This document shows positions 34,667 through 47,185 of a stretch of DNA of 64,000 nt, piece after piece (position 1 is the stretch's first letter; each line of letters starts with the position of its first letter). The DNA is from Gloeopeniophorella convolvens (taxonomy: Eukaryota; Basidiomycota; Agaricomycetes; Russulales). Under the pieces are notes generated by a model. It saw nothing but the letters and a program-made list of their open reading frames with translations, ran no database searches and had not been told where the DNA came from. The translations under genes and the position numbers were made by a program. The stretch covers positions 1 to 64,000 of the forward strand of contig WTXD01000073.1 of the NCBI GenBank assembly GCA_022496205.1, given 5' to 3'.

Positions 34667-35062
34667 GGTGACCAAGTCGACGCAAGTCGCTGTGGTGAAG
34701 GATTTGGGGCAATGTCCCTAGCGGGTTTCGATAGCCGTGGTGAGACTCTGGAGTCCGGTAGCTGCGCACTTCGGAAGCGCCGCAGTGTCAGTATACAGCC
34801 TGTACGGGGCACTGCCATCGGCGTCCGAGGTACAACACAAGGCGCACGCCACTGCCAGACCTCGAGGCGCCAAGCCCTGTGGTAGGGTTAGGTCTTGCGC
34901 TGGCAGGCCCTTTGCCTTTTCACTTCACCGAGCTCTCTCACCGATGGGTCTCAATCCGAAGAGTTCAAAATGAAGATCGAGTATAAGTGTATTGATACAG
35001 TGCTAATATAACAAGGGGTAACGAGGAGACCAGGCCCGAATCCAAACCACACCTGTCCGACC
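34667..35062. other. Intergenic between the 432-residue gene and SDR-2
   Basis: Upstream region of the unrecognised gene and 3' flank of SDR-2. Nothing further seen. Confidence 0.4.
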
Positions 35063-36220
35063 CTACAACTTCGTCATTTCGGGCAGTCCCAGATTGGAGC
35101 CCACATCTTTCCAGTGCTCGATGGTTGTCTCCATCTGCCGCAGACGCTTGTCCACATCGCTTATTGAATCTTCACCAAGGAAAAGCCACAGAGGCATCCC
35201 TCGTCCCTCGGCGCGGCCTTCCCCACGTACGACGTCGACAAGCGCGCTCATGCCGAGTGCAGGGTCGCCTTTGGGGATCTTGGCATACATGGGAACAGCG
35301 GCATCCATGCGTGCACGCATCGTCTCGTAGCCCGGGAGCGGCTCGCCGGCGCGTTTCGGAGCGTTGAACTTGGTTGCGAAACCGCCGGGAACGACTACGA
35401 GTACGCGTATGTTGAAGAAATCAAGTTCAGCAGCGAGTGTCTCGCCGTATGCTAGGAATCTGTTCAGGACGACACTTCAATGTCAATAATATGACCGACT
35501 TACATTGTACTGCGGCCTTGGATGCCGAGTATGATCCTGCGTCGAGATGCGTCAGAATAAATGGGTTAGGTCCATGAGATCTTGGAAGGCTCACCGATGC
35601 CCTAGGGTGAAGGTAAGTATGTGGAGTCAACTGAAGAATGGACTGGTACGTACCACTAGTTGATTTCTGTAAGTGGAACGACTCCCCGTAAGGACGATTG
35701 TGCCGCTGCGGCGCGCGCGCATATGGGGAAGCACGGCATTGTTCACGTTCAAAATCCCGAAGAAATTTGTTTGCAGGTCTTTCATAATGCCCTCAGCACT
35801 GATTCGAAGTAGTTCAGTACCTCGTTCATACTAAGCAAAACTAAACGACACGTACCCGAGTTCCTCAGTGAGACCGAACGACATTGCACCTGCATTATTG
35901 ACAACGACGTCGATCCGTCCCCAGACGTTGATTGCAGCGTCGATTTTCTCTTTGATTTCGGCGAACGGTGAAGAGACATCAAGAACCAGTACGTGTAGCC
36001 TCGATTGGTCAATAGAGGGGTCATTGAGGACGTCCTTGAATGACGCCAACGAACGGGCAGTCCCTATGACCCTGTCACCTCGGGCGAGCACGTCTTGTAG
36101 GAGTGCGAGTCCAAGACCCGAAGATGCGCCTTGGTCCACGACTATCAGAAGGAGAAACGAAGGTTGGGCGGCGAGAGGCTCACCAGTAATGAGCCAGACG
36201 TTGTCAGTAGTGTTCAGCAT
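35063..36220 (-). CDS. Short-chain dehydrogenase/reductase, paralogue 2 (SDR-2)
   Basis: Classical SDR of 294 residues, substrate unknown. Exons: 36184-36220, 35856-36129, 35654-35798, 35595-35601, 35504-35536 and 35063-35451. The first five are the same length as in SDR-1 and SDR-3. Motifs are TGASSGLG (12-19), NNAG (90-93), a GSRS segment and YSASK (Tyr157, Lys161). The 7-nt exon 35595-35601 (GGCATCG) gives Gly-Ile plus the first base of a Gly codon. The C-terminal part holds MYAKIPKGDPALGMSALVDV, also found with small changes in both paralogues and probably helping to shape the substrate pocket. It is followed 1.5 kb upstream by SDR-3 on the same strand. No lesion is seen. Confidence 0.93.
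35595..35601 (-). other. 7-nt micro-exon of SDR-2
   Basis: GGCATCG lies between acceptor CCCTAG and donor GTGAGC, with introns of 52 nt before and 58 nt after. It has the same size, phase and place as in SDR-1 and SDR-3. Confidence 0.85.
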
Positions 36221-37772
36221 GTTGTAGGAGGAGATTCTACCTTCCAAGCGGGAATCATGGTGCTACTTAAAGCAAACGGAAAGCGCAGAGGATAAAGCGG
36301 CCGCGTGAGTCTGCGTGCAGGACGGTCTGATGCTCGCGGCGCGATGACAGAAGCGCCACTGCGAAGCGGCCCCGGCAGTGCTCCAAGGAGTGTCCGAAAC
36401 GGAGCGGGGCGTGCGCCAAGCCGGATTCGGGCTGCACTTGCTGTAGAGGTTCTCCTTCGACTTGCGCCCGGAAATCTTCTCTCATTGGTCGGGTTTGATT
36501 GGGTCATACGGTCATACAGAAGCCCCCGTGCCTTCTCAGACCGTCTTTGGAGTATGCGCGCACTATATGCGCTCGTACACTTGAACAAAATGGGTGCCTT
36601 AGGATCAGTCTGACGAGTGAAACACGACGAAACGGGGTGGGGCGTGCGTCAGGCCGCCGCGACTTGTGTGAGGATTGGCTCCCAATACCGAAGGGCTACT
36701 GCAGGTGGTAGTGGATGGCTCCATGCTCCAGGGCCGTGATGCAATTGGGGAAGAACTCCACTGAGTCTGAGTTTAGATTCGGATATTCGGCGCTTCTCCG
36801 AAATCCTAACGGGCGGCGTCCAATCAAGAAAAACAAGCTTCCCCGATGGCGGACCCGCCACCGGCGGGCTCATAGTTCACAGAAACTCGAGTTGTTCAAT
36901 CAGACCTGTCAAAGCTGTCGAACACGGAGACAACAATGTGCTTACCCAAGTCAACATGTGGTGCGGGGTATCCTCACAGAAAAAACCATGGCGGGTCCAG
37001 CTCTGTCAATCGTGTTGTACAATATACTCGATCAAGCAATACATAGTAGTTGCTCCACGACGACGCTTTTGCGAATCGTAAGTTGGTGGCGCTACTTAGG
37101 GGAGACGTGCCTATCTTATGCGCTTAATTTTATCGTAAGTAAGGAACCAGGGCAGCAGGGGACTGCAGACCATACAGCACATGCCGGCAGAGTCATCCAA
37201 CTCACTCGACGTACATGTCGCTCCGAAAGCGACCTACTTGCGATGGGTCCCACTGCACGGAGGGTGGGGGCTGAACCCAGCTTTGCCTCTAAAAATTGTG
37301 GGTGGCCCGGGAGCCCATTGACGGGAGCCCGCTCTTCCAATATGTTACGGAGATGCGCTGCTTAGACAGCTGAGCGGGTGGCTCTGATGAAACGGCAACA
37401 TTCATTGGGTACTTCCAGACTGTTCCGGTAGACGTTCTGATGAACAAAGAAAGTGATGGGCTCGTTCATTGAATGGAAAGCAAGGTGAGAGAAGACGATG
37501 TGGCCCGACTCAGAGGAGGTGGTGGAATATACCGAACGGCGAATTCCGGTGAGCCCGGGCCCTTCAATCATCGCCAATCGGGTATCAGATCTAATCACAG
37601 TGGGGATGCACCTCGAGATCGACCCACGGCGGGTCAGAGCACCCAAATGGCTGAAGTTGTGTTCTCTTTGGGGTACCTCATACATAGGCAAGCTGAAAGG
37701 ACTATAATGTATAGGTGATATACTACAGAAAGCATAGCGATGTAAAATACAGAGAGCGTGGGTCCGGACTCT
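36221..37772. other. Intergenic between SDR-2 and SDR-3, with an imperfect direct repeat
   Basis: A 29-nt element, CGAAACGG then GGGGCGTGCG, occurs at 36395-36423 and again at 36628-36656 with four mismatches. Both lie upstream of SDR-2. ORFs here (for example 36715-37365) show no motif. Confidence 0.45.
36395..36656. repeat. Pair of 29-nt imperfect direct repeats upstream of SDR-2
   Basis: Copies at 36395-36423 and 36628-36656 match at 25 of 29 positions and share the core GGGGCGTGCG. They could be binding sites for a zinc-finger activator or chance GC-rich similarity. Confidence 0.4.
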
Positions 37773-38941
37773 TCAAAGCTGCAGCTGCTCAACTGGAAGC
37801 CCAAGATTCGAGCCGACGTCTTTCCATTCATCCATCGTCGCTTGCAGCCTCTCCGAGCGAAGGCGCACATCCCGCATAGAGTCTTCCCCGAGGAAGAGCC
37901 AGAGTGGTGGCGGGCCACGGCCCGCGGCGCGGCCTTCGCCTCGCACGACGTCGACGAGCGCGTCCATCCCGAGTGCGGGATCGCCTTTCGGGATCTTGAC
38001 ATACATCGGGACTGCCTTGTCCATGAAGTCACGTACACCCTCGTATCCCTCAAGGGGCGTGCCAGCGCGCGCTGGTGCGCTGAACTTGGTTTTGAAACCT
38101 CCTGGCACTGTGACGATGACTCGAACACTGAAAGGTTCGAGTTCGACAGCGAGTGTCTCTCCGTATGCTGGAAGAGGGGCAGCGTATTAGTATATGCCAT
38201 AGCGGGAACGTACGGGTAACTCACAGTGAAGTGCCGCTTTTGATGCAGAGTAGGATGCTGGGGTCAGAAGCGAATCAGTATACATAATCTTGGCACAAGA
38301 AATGCCGCCAGGTGCTCACCCATGCCCTAGGAAAATCAGTCAGTCAATGAACTGATGTTGCAGGAAGTAATGAACTCACGATCATCTGATTGCGGTATGC
38401 AGAGCGGCTTCCGACGAAGACGACAGTGCCTTCGCGTCGTGAGCGCATATGCGGAAGAACAGCGTTGGTGACGTTCACGGGCCCAACGAAGTTCGTTTGC
38501 ATGTCTCGCATAACACCCTCGGCGCTATGTAAACCTTTAAGCTTCCATGAGCGAACGCGTGAACGACGACACATACCCAAGTTCCTCGCTTGCGCCATAT
38601 GTGATTGTCCCTGCGTTGTTCACGAGCACGTCAATGCGACCCCAGGTACTGAGGCCTTCTTGCACGCGTTGTCTAATCTCTTCCGTCGAAGAAGTGACGT
38701 CAAGAGTCAACAGCCTCAACCGTGTTTGGTCGATAGATGTATCTTCAAGGAGCTCCTCGAAGGATTTGAGCGACCTTGCAGTCGCGATAACGCAGTCACC
38801 ACGGGCGAGAACAGAACGAGTCAGCGCCAAGCCTAGGCCTGCCGATGCACCTAGATGGTGTGTAAGGAGATGGTGTCAAGATGGTGAGTATGTCGTGCAC
38901 GTACCGGTGATGAACCAGACTCTTGTAGTGCTGCTAACCAT
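37773..38941 (-). CDS. Short-chain dehydrogenase/reductase, paralogue 3 (SDR-3)
   Basis: Classical SDR of 296 residues, substrate unknown. Exons: 38905-38941, 38577-38850, 38380-38524, 38320-38326, 38225-38257 and 37773-38167, matching the other two SDR genes in the first five sizes. It carries TGASAGLG (12-19), NNAG (90-93), GSRSAYR and YSASK (Tyr157, Lys161). The 7-nt exon is GGCATGG. The final exon encodes KTKFSAPARAGTPLEGYEGV and the family's MYVKIPKGDPALGMDALVDV. A TATA box lies about 63 nt upstream of the ATG. SDR-2 and SDR-3 stand in tandem on the minus strand, whereas SDR-1 is 25 kb away. The C-terminal segments differ more than the cores, suggesting diverged substrates. Confidence 0.93.
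38320..38326 (-). other. 7-nt micro-exon of SDR-3
   Basis: GGCATGG lies between acceptor TCCTAG and donor GTGAGC, with introns of 53 nt before and 62 nt after. It gives Gly-Met plus the first base of the Ala codon before SYSASK. Confidence 0.85.
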
Positions 38942-39003
38942 ATTGTTGTGGTTGGATGTGGAATTAGATGATGCTGTCTGATAACCAGCTCAAGCTGGCG
39001 GCC

Positions 39004-39009
39004 TTTATA
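39004..39009 (-). promoter_or_regulatory. TATA box of SDR-3
   Basis: TATAAA on the minus strand, inside a TTTATAAA palindrome, 63 nt upstream of the ATG at 38941. Confidence 0.55.
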
Positions 39010-42000
39010 AACCTGGCATCCCGTTCATCACGGGGAGTTCAGGAAAAGTATTAGGAGCGATTTCTGGCGCAGCGAGCGGAACGTCGACAAGTGAGCGAGT
39101 GGAAGTGGCGACAGTCAGTCCGACACGGAGAAGTTGCGCGCCACAGCCAATTATGGACGGGCGCCTGTCAGCGGGTGCCCGCCTCCCACACTGCCTGGAG
39201 AAGGCACGAACAGCCGTGGGCGGCGGGCGTGCTTCGTTCCGTTGTTCGGTAGTCTTGAAAAGGTATACAAGGCGCGCCCTCGTCGTGAATGCACCGTGCC
39301 CGGCGCCTGACGTGGTGATCTCGTCCCTAAGGTGGCGGGCGCTGAGTGGGGGGTGTTCTCGGGTTGGTTTCCGGATGTCCTGTGCGTATGAGGCGCTGCT
39401 CCGTGGAGTCGCGTTCTAACACTGAAGCCTCGGGAAGAAGCTTCTTTTGGTGTCCAATGGGAACACGCCGACAAGCCGGGGGTGTTTGTAGTCGGACATG
39501 AAGCTGGTCTTCGGAGCCAATGTTGTAGCACACCGGGATATCGTAAGAACCCTTCGCGTTCCGTGCCCTTGCGAGCTCAGCTGGAATATGGTGAACGCGA
39601 CTCCTTGCGGGGTGAATAGGCCCCACCGCATTAGAGAGTGTCGGGACTTGATCGGGGCTTCGAACACCCCGACTCACATGGGACATGGCGGGCGAAGCAA
39701 TCCCGCTGCCTTCTGCAACTTCTTCCAGTCGATTCGTTTGGACGTAGGTAAGACACGCGAAAAGCTTGTGTGACATTCTGCTGTCATGTGATGTACACAG
39801 CGCCGAGTGGCGCGGCCCTAGCCATTGATCATGAGCAATAAGTACTTTCTGTAAGTACTACCGGCGGTCTGTTGAGGCCTAGGTGAGCAATTTTAAGATG
39901 GCACTACATTTCTTTTGAAGGAATGTTATAGGCAGCAATGTATGATATAGAGCATCATCCACCACGTACACAGCACGATGCAAATGGGAAGGTAGAAACC
40001 TGATCAGAAGAACTGGGACGCTCGTTGAAGGCCATCGGATCAGATTCTTGGTGCTTCGACACAAGTGAGCGCTGGAGGGCGCGTGACACCTGATGGAATA
40101 GAAATGCGAGTGCGTCTGCGCTCCAGGATCGTTGTGGACCGTGCTACACACATGAGGACCTATTCCGTGAAGGGCATGCGGATGTTCAGTGCGGTTTTGG
40201 TGCACTGCTGAAACTTCAAAGTAAATGAGAGGCCGAGGACGCAACTAGTCCGTTCACGATCTATTATTTAATCCGGCCGGGCTCGGCGTGTCCCAGGGGC
40301 CTGTCTGCACGACGATGCCTGTCGTCGGCATGGATTGTAACGTTGCGCCTTGATCTCCGTTGACGGAAGGACCCTCATTCACAGTCTAATGAAGGATGGG
40401 TTAGCTAAAAGCCTGTCGGGATGCCGCTCCCTGCAGGCGCGTACCGCACGATCTGGGTGCGCGAACGTACCAACCTGAAGCAAATCGTCCGATTTCGCCC
40501 TAGTGTATTGCACACAATCATGGGACACGACGAGATGCACGGGTTTGAAGCATGAATCGCCGTGAATTCCCTTTCGGTCCTTGTAGCTGCTCGTACGTAT
40601 TGGCGAATAAGCTTCGGCACACCTCGGATGGGACGAAGCTCACACTCACTATTATCCGGAAGTTCATAGCACCACCTCACGTATCGCCGCCGTCTCAGAG
40701 ATTGCTTCTGGATGCATTTCCGAGCCTGCAGCAGCTTCCCTGCATTCCTCTATTCGCGTGCTTTCGGGGTCGTAGCGCCGGTGACGCGAAGCTGCAAGCA
40801 TGGGGCGCCAGGGAGTTAGAGTCAGGTATGAGAAAATGTGTCAGAGGGGTCTCCACGTGCAGAGAACTTTCGTGTGCTCTGCCGAACGCGAAATTTAGGG
40901 CAGGAAGCTCGATGTATGGGCTGGTGCCACAGAAGCTGAGGCCCCTCGTCAGGCCTTCACCAGGAGGTTACACGACCTCGTGACTCCGAGCGGCCACTTG
41001 AGTAGTCGCCGCGGCCGGAGGAGCCTCTTATCCGTGCTTGTCCGGGAGTCCGAGAGCCTGAGACGCTCAGTGTGCCAGTGACGACGGCAAACGACACACC
41101 ACCCTCGAATTGCATATAGTCACCATCTCAAAACTTAAGCCGCGCTTCTCGTAAGACTCATGGCTAGTACCAGGGTGGGCCAATCAGAGTATCGAGCTCC
41201 TCACAGTGCCAGTACTGAGGCACCCTTATAAATGGTGCGCTGCACTGCCACTGCGCTCAAGCTCGCTGTCGTGTGTTCTCTTTCTTACAGAAATTCCTTG
41301 ACGATCTGTAGCGCTGGATCGCTACTTCCAATTCGTGTCTATCCGTGGAATAACTAGCACAAGCCCATCATAGATCCACCTTATGAACAAGTCCTTGCAG
41401 TTGCTGCAGAGTCACATTCAGCTGGACTCGATGAGACGGAACCTATACTCCAGGAAGTTCTGGAGCCTGAAAAGTTATAGCCCTTGCCGCGTGATGGCGG
41501 GACTCTGAAGGGTATGGCTACAGTCAAGTGAGCTTAGGCCCTTTGTCCGGTAGGGGACCCCTCGGTCGTGGTAAGCCTGGAACCTCCGAGCCATATCACG
41601 GGGTGTGCGACTGCCCATGCTTAACGACTCTCAACCACTCCAGTTGATATCCCGGCCGCTCTACTACGGGAGTAGTTTCAGCTGCTTGGTTAATCAACGG
41701 GCATGCTGACGCTGTGAACAGCTCGTAGGATCTCCGTCTATCAATGCGGAGGCTCTCTTGGACCGTAGCACTCTTTTTGTAGGGGCATGAGGACATCAAT
41801 AGCAGAATGGACATGACTTCCCTGCGAGCATCCTGGGCCCAGGTGACCACTGGCAGATCACTCAGTATGTATATCGAATTAGTGGACTCGATGTACTTGC
41901 CTTGAACTGGTTGGCGGCTTTATCTAGAGTCTTTCCTGCGTCATCGCGCAAGGGAGGTAACGTTCGTCCCGGCGGGTGCGTGCCATCGCAAATCACGCTC

Positions 42001-42153
42001 ATCGCAGGTCAGCCCATCTATATCCTTTGGTAACGTCAACCTGCTTGGATATTCAGCAAGATATGAGCGCTGGGAGCTCCCAGCTTGCTATTGAAACTCA
42101 CAACTAACAGCATATGTACGACGACCGCTTTTCAAACAGAATTGATTCATGCC
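39010..42153. other. Intergenic 3.1 kb, no supported gene
   Basis: Open frames such as 40552-40983 (plus) and 39327-39776 (minus) have no domain and no splice partner. I looked for SDR or PhzF remnants here and found none. Confidence 0.4.
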
Positions 42154-43087
42154 TCAAACGTACAATTCCCCCTTGGATACCGTCCGCACCTTACCTGCAA
42201 TTTTGATCTTCTGCGTCTCATTATCTACCGTGATCCGCGTCTCCCCGCCTCTGGCACTGACGTGTTTTGTCACAACTGTGCCAGTTACCCCTTTGCTTGC
42301 TACCCAGTATGGTACAGAGACGCAATGGGCCGAACCACACGCAGGGTCCTCGGCCACTCCTGCGCGTGGCGCGAACATCCTCACTTCGAACGTGACGTCA
42401 GGATCGGATGAACGCGCGACGATAACGTGTATAAGGAATGGGCTGTCCATCTGTGGGAGCTTGGTAAGCGTACGATAGTAGTGCTCGTGTTGAATGACTC
42501 ACGAATGCGTTTGTATTGACTTTGATTCCTCCCAGACCCTCTGTATCGACTTCGGCCACCATATAAATGCTGTGTTGTCCTTGCCCACCGCCAGCAAAGC
42601 GAACGCCCACATCCGCGCCAAGTGCGCGGGTAAGGACATCGCGTAGTCGGGCGTCGTCGTTGCTTGTAAGCTCGGTAACTGCGCCCAAGTCGAGGACGAT
42701 CTCGACGCGGCTCTCCTCTACAGCACGCGCGGTGATGACTGCACCGGAGGGCGCTTCAAAGCGGAGCGTGGTCACGGATGGTGGAACAATGCCCTGCTTC
42801 CAGATCATATTGGCGGTCACAGCCGTGGCATGCCCACAGAGCGGCACCTCCTGCTGATTCGTGAACCAGCGGATCTTGAAGACTGCGACGGTGTTGTCTT
42901 CCGAAAGAGAAGTATCGTCGTGGGCGAAGAAGCAGGTCATAGGCTGATTGAAATTACGCGCAACGACCTGCAGCGTCTCGTCGGAGAGCTCAGCTAGGGA
43001 GGGAAGGTGCACGACGGCGGCAGGGTTGCCGCCATCGATCCGGTCGGTGAAGGCATTTCCGACAGTGAATGGTACCGGCTTCCCCAT
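42154..43087 (-). CDS. PhzF-like isomerase/epimerase family protein 1
   Basis: Member of the PhzF (phenazine biosynthesis-like, diaminopimelate-epimerase fold) family, enzymes that shift protons by general acid-base catalysis. Two exons, 42503-43087 and 42154-42450, give 293 residues. Family marks are the N-terminal AFTDRIDGGNPAAVV, FNQPMTCFF and RWFTNQQEVPLCGHAT (with the candidate catalytic Glu). In the C-terminal half they are VTFEVRMFAP, AEDPACGSAH and the GKVRTVSKGELYV ending. The 52-nt intron has a GTGAGT donor. The acceptor was fixed by alignment to paralogue 2. No phenazine genes are present, and fungal members usually have unknown substrates. It shares architecture with PhzF-2 at 48.6-49.5 kb, on the same strand across BUD6. 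Confidence 0.92.
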
Positions 43088-44180
43088 GAGTTCGAAAGAT
43101 ACGACGGGTTTACGTCGTTATGGAGGTCTGGGGATTCCAGGTATAAAAGTGAATGATCACGAGTCCGAGTAATGACTCGACGCGTTGTGCTTACAGTGAG
43201 GCACGGAGTCGACTGACCGAAAAAGTTGGCGTCCTATAGAAAACCCGCCTGCCCAAACCAGCTGACCTTGGGTTCCCATATGACAGATCCAAGCAGCTTC
43301 TTCCTGGAAAGATCCACGAAACAGTCATGTACTACATAACGGCAGTGAGCAACGAGCAGAGACGCTGAAGAGGACGTACAGCGGTCGAGCTCGGCCAAGG
43401 CGGCCAACTTCAAGTCCAATCCCCAGGCCCCGGGCCGAATTATCCTCGAGGTCAGATGCCACAACTTATCGATCACATGATAGCGTCCTGGCGCGTCTCA
43501 ATTCGCGTCTCGCGTCGAGTTTTCCAAGACAGTTCCAAGACCGTAGCACCCGGAAGAGAGCACGATGAGCGCGATGTCGAGCCCCTTGGCAGCGACCCAC
43601 ACCACTGGCAAACGAACGTCTATGCGCCGACTGACGCCGACGCCGCGCCGCTCTGGGCTGTCTTCGGGAGCGTTGAGATCAATGGTACTCTTCGCATCCT
43701 GCTCGCGTGCAACTTGGAATATGGGACGCAAGTTCGCCACAGGGAACAGCCGAGCGGGCAGGAGGGCCTATCGAAGAGTACGCCCTCGAAGATGACAGCG
43801 GTCGTGAAAAGTCTCATCGTTGAGCGCCATCAATGGGGTTGCCAGATGACATGCTCAAGAATGGTCTTGTTACAGGGCTGTTCAATACGTTTGCTTTGTA
43901 TACACGAGTGCTACTGTATGAGCCCACACCATCCTGCAAGTATCAGGTGAGTAAAGCCCGAGAAGTCCGAGAGTCGATGCGCTATGGTAAACATTGGAGG
44001 TCTACTCTAGGATACAAAAGAACGCCGTGAGTGGGAAACAGGAAATGAAAACAGACATATTATTGAACGAATGCAAGAAACGAATAGTGAGTGGAAAAGT
44101 CAAGATATAAAGCAGCCACATCGCATAGAGGATGCGTACAAAGCTGTCGCCGACACCCAGGGTCGCGTGTGGGTGCACTA
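43088..44180. other. Intergenic 1.1 kb, no supported gene
   Basis: Upstream of PhzF-1 and downstream of BUD6. A plus-strand frame at 43456-43950 and minus-strand frames at 43498-43817 overlap each other and have no recognised motif. Confidence 0.4.
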
Positions 44181-47100
44181 TTATGACTCAGCTAGGAGCC
44201 CACCCGCCGACACGGGCGCCGACGCAGGAGGTGGAGTCCCAGTCGCCGAACCCCCAGTAAACATCGCCTTGAGAGACATATCGTTCTTCGTCTGACGCAC
44301 GCGCTCTGCTTCCTCCGTGCCACCCGTCATCTTGAGCTTCTTCCCGCCAACGAAGCCCTTGAGCTCCGCCTCGAATTCGTCTGAGCGCTCAGCAAGCTCG
44401 CGCTCGCGGCTGCGCTGGCTAGCTTCAATAGCCTTGAGTCGGCGCGCTGGGTCGACCGTTGCACCACGGATTTCAAGCATAACCGTGCTCAGCCCGGTGT
44501 GGCCCTCATCCGGTGGAGGCGGACGGAACCCGCGCCCGCCGCGCGCACCCCGCGCACCTGACGCACCACGGATGGAGATGACCTTCTCGACGTGGCCGTA
44601 GATCTCTGCGACTGCACGATTGTCTTCGATGAGATCCGCGAGGAATTCCTCCTGGTGATTGAGGAATTGCTGTTCCTCGACAATGCTTTGCAGCTCCTCC
44701 TCCCACGTCTTCTTCCACATCGGTTTGATGGTCTTGATGTGATCCTTGAGGCTCGTGAGCTCCGCTTCCACCGTCGAGAGACCCTCCTTGATCGAGCGCA
44801 GCACCTGCGGCTTCGGCGTCACGTGCCGCTTCAGTACGTCGTCCTTTACGTTCTCCACCGTATCTTGCAGCTCCTCCATCTTCGTGAGCAGGTTCTGACT
44901 GCGCGCATCTAGCTTCTGCTTGCCTGTGTCTATGTACGCACGTGCGCCAGGCACCTGCGTCGATGCCATCTGCCGGACCGTCTGCGTCTGCGTGCGCAGT
45001 CCGCCCAGAGTCTCTTTGGTCTGCTTCATAAACTCGGTATAGAGCTGGCGCATGATTCCGAGGTCGCGGCGTAAGTTCTGCACCTCGTCAAACTGCGTCC
45101 GGAGATCTGACACAATTCGGTTCGAGTACTCCGACATGACTGACGAGCCAGTCATTTGAGGCTGTAACAACGATTGGCCTGTTGCCTGCTGCACAAGAGG
45201 CGTGGCCTGTCCAGCAAGCGCTGAGGAAGGCTGTACCTCGCCTCGTTGAACAAGACGCGACAGCCGTCTTGCCACGCTCTGTAGCTGCCTGTCTGTCGGC
45301 GGAGGCGCGAGCATAGTCATATCCTCGACTACAGGGGGAGGGATGGTGGCCGAAGAGCGACGGTTCTCTGCGACAGCTTTCCGAAGATCGCGCATTTCCT
45401 GCGTAAGGCCCGAGATCTGAGTGTCGATATGCTGTTTGATCTGATCGAGTGCTAAGGACACATGCATATGTGTCAGCGGAACCCTTGCGAGGAGCGTGAA
45501 ATGCACGTACGCTCAATGTTGAGGGACAAAAGGCATTTGTCCTTCACCTCGTCCGTGTCCTCCAGTTCATATTGAACTCCGCTCGCCGGATCGCGTATAT
45601 ATATCGCAGGGAAATTTTCTTGTCCCGGATTGTAGGCGAACTTGTCCACGAACAACATCCGAAGAGAAGAAAAGGTAAGCCCGGGCTCCATCTTCGCCTT
45701 CTTGACCTCCCTGCCGACCTGCAAGAATACTGTGATAGGTACAGGGCCCCCAGGAACATTGATTGTTGATTCAGCGACGGAGGTTTGGACGGGTGCCTGT
45801 TCAGGAGGTCGCGGAGGCGGTGGCTGTGATGGCGCGGGCGGCGGAGGTGGCAGAGGTGGTACGGGAGGGCGTTCTTCAGGAACTTCAGCCAAAGGCGAGG
45901 GCACTCGGGTCCGTGAGGTGCTTCGCTGACGTCGCGGTGACGGCTTTGGTGGCGCTGGTGCCGGCTCTTCGTCCTCGTCCGCTTCGGTGAGCACAGCAAG
46001 CTCACCCGCTGTTAACGCACCTCCGCCACCCGCGACGAGCGATCGGCGGTTCGGATGCCCACTGCCCACCCCCGAGCGATCCCGTGGCGTGCTGGTCATT
46101 TTGGAGATGTTGTACGTAGAGAACCGCTTGGATGCGCGCCTCTCGAGCGCATCGCTCTTCTTTAGCGCAGCGAGAGAGCTCGCGACGCCTGGGTTTGAGT
46201 TGAGTGAGTCGACAGCAGGAAGTTCAGGAGGCGGAGACAGGGAGTTGCCACGATCAGGCTCTACCGGACTTTGCGGCGATGGTTCATCAATGACTACGGA
46301 CGGTGGCTGCATGGGCTTATCCACGAGCGAATATCGCTTCATATTGGCAGGGACTTGGGATGTCCTAGGCTGAACGATCGGCGTGGCTTCAGGATCAGGC
46401 TCGTTTCCGGGGAGCTGAGGGGTCTGCTGGGGAGGTGTAGAAGGTGGGACGGAACCGTTTGGAAGGCCAGACGATTGTCGATGGTCGGTGGGAGTCTGAG
46501 ACGAACGATCGGACGCGCTTTGGAGCTGCGCTGAACTGGGAGTCTGTTGGGTTAGACCAAGCGCGAAACCCCCGATGAAGGGTTCGTCTCCGTCTGGAAC
46601 AGAACCATAAGATCCTGACTCTTTCCGTCGGGAACCGGTGGACTGGGTATTCTTCCGTGAAGAGCCACCTTCAACGCTGGAGATGGAGGTTTTGGTCTCT
46701 CGTCTGGATGAGGCACGAGAAGACCGAGAGAGCTGGCTATCGGTCCGACTGTGACCTGATGCATCCGATCCGCGCTTCGTATTATTACGGAATTCAAACT
46801 GCTTCTCGCGGAGCCCTTGCAGCAGCTTGGTGATGATGGACCGCACATTGGGAAGATACTTGTCCAGGGTGGCAGTGGACGCATCGTCGGAGAGACAGTC
46901 TTCGAGAACGGCACGGAGGTCATCAGGGACACTCAAGAGCTCCCTGAAGGGATGTTGAGCTGGAGAGTGATACAGCGGAATAAGGAGAAGAACGCACGAC
47001 ATATCGATGTCATAATAAGCAAAGGCTGCCACGGCGGCGTTGAAGTCGTTGCCCAGACGAACGTAGACATCACTGACTTCCTCCTCTGACGCCTTGGAAT

Positions 47101-47185
47101 TTGACCAGTTTGTCAGAGATTCCAAGAGTTGCTTAATAGAGACGAGAAGACGAGTAACGGCAGACTCGACTGCAGGCTTGTTCAT
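44181..47185 (-). CDS. BUD6: Actin-interacting protein 3 / Bud6, formin cofactor
   Basis: Bud6 binds actin monomers and formins and promotes actin cable nucleation at polarity sites, including hyphal tips. Exons 46998-47185, 45511-46943 and 44181-45451 give 963 residues. The N-terminal region (about 1-120) has the conserved helical block with EEEVSDVYVRLGNDFNAAV, DDLRAVLEDCL and LPNVRSIITKLLQGLR. A long Ser/Pro-rich disordered middle follows. From about residue 460 comes VPITVFLQVGREVKKAKMEP and the AIP3 core, with long coiled coils (RTQFDEVQNLRRDLGIMRQL, then EVEKV-type heptads) to near the end. The 54-nt intron 46944-46997 is a multiple of three with no stop, so an unspliced form would stay in frame. 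Together with the Zds1-like gene it is one of two polarity genes in the window, 25 kb apart. Confidence 0.94.

Noticed and set aside
40552..40983. 143-codon plus-strand frame
   Set aside because: No motif, atypical composition and no splice partners.
43456..43950. 164-codon plus-strand frame with an antisense hydrophobic frame
   Set aside because: Neither strand shows a known domain; the hydrophobic run alone is not enough.
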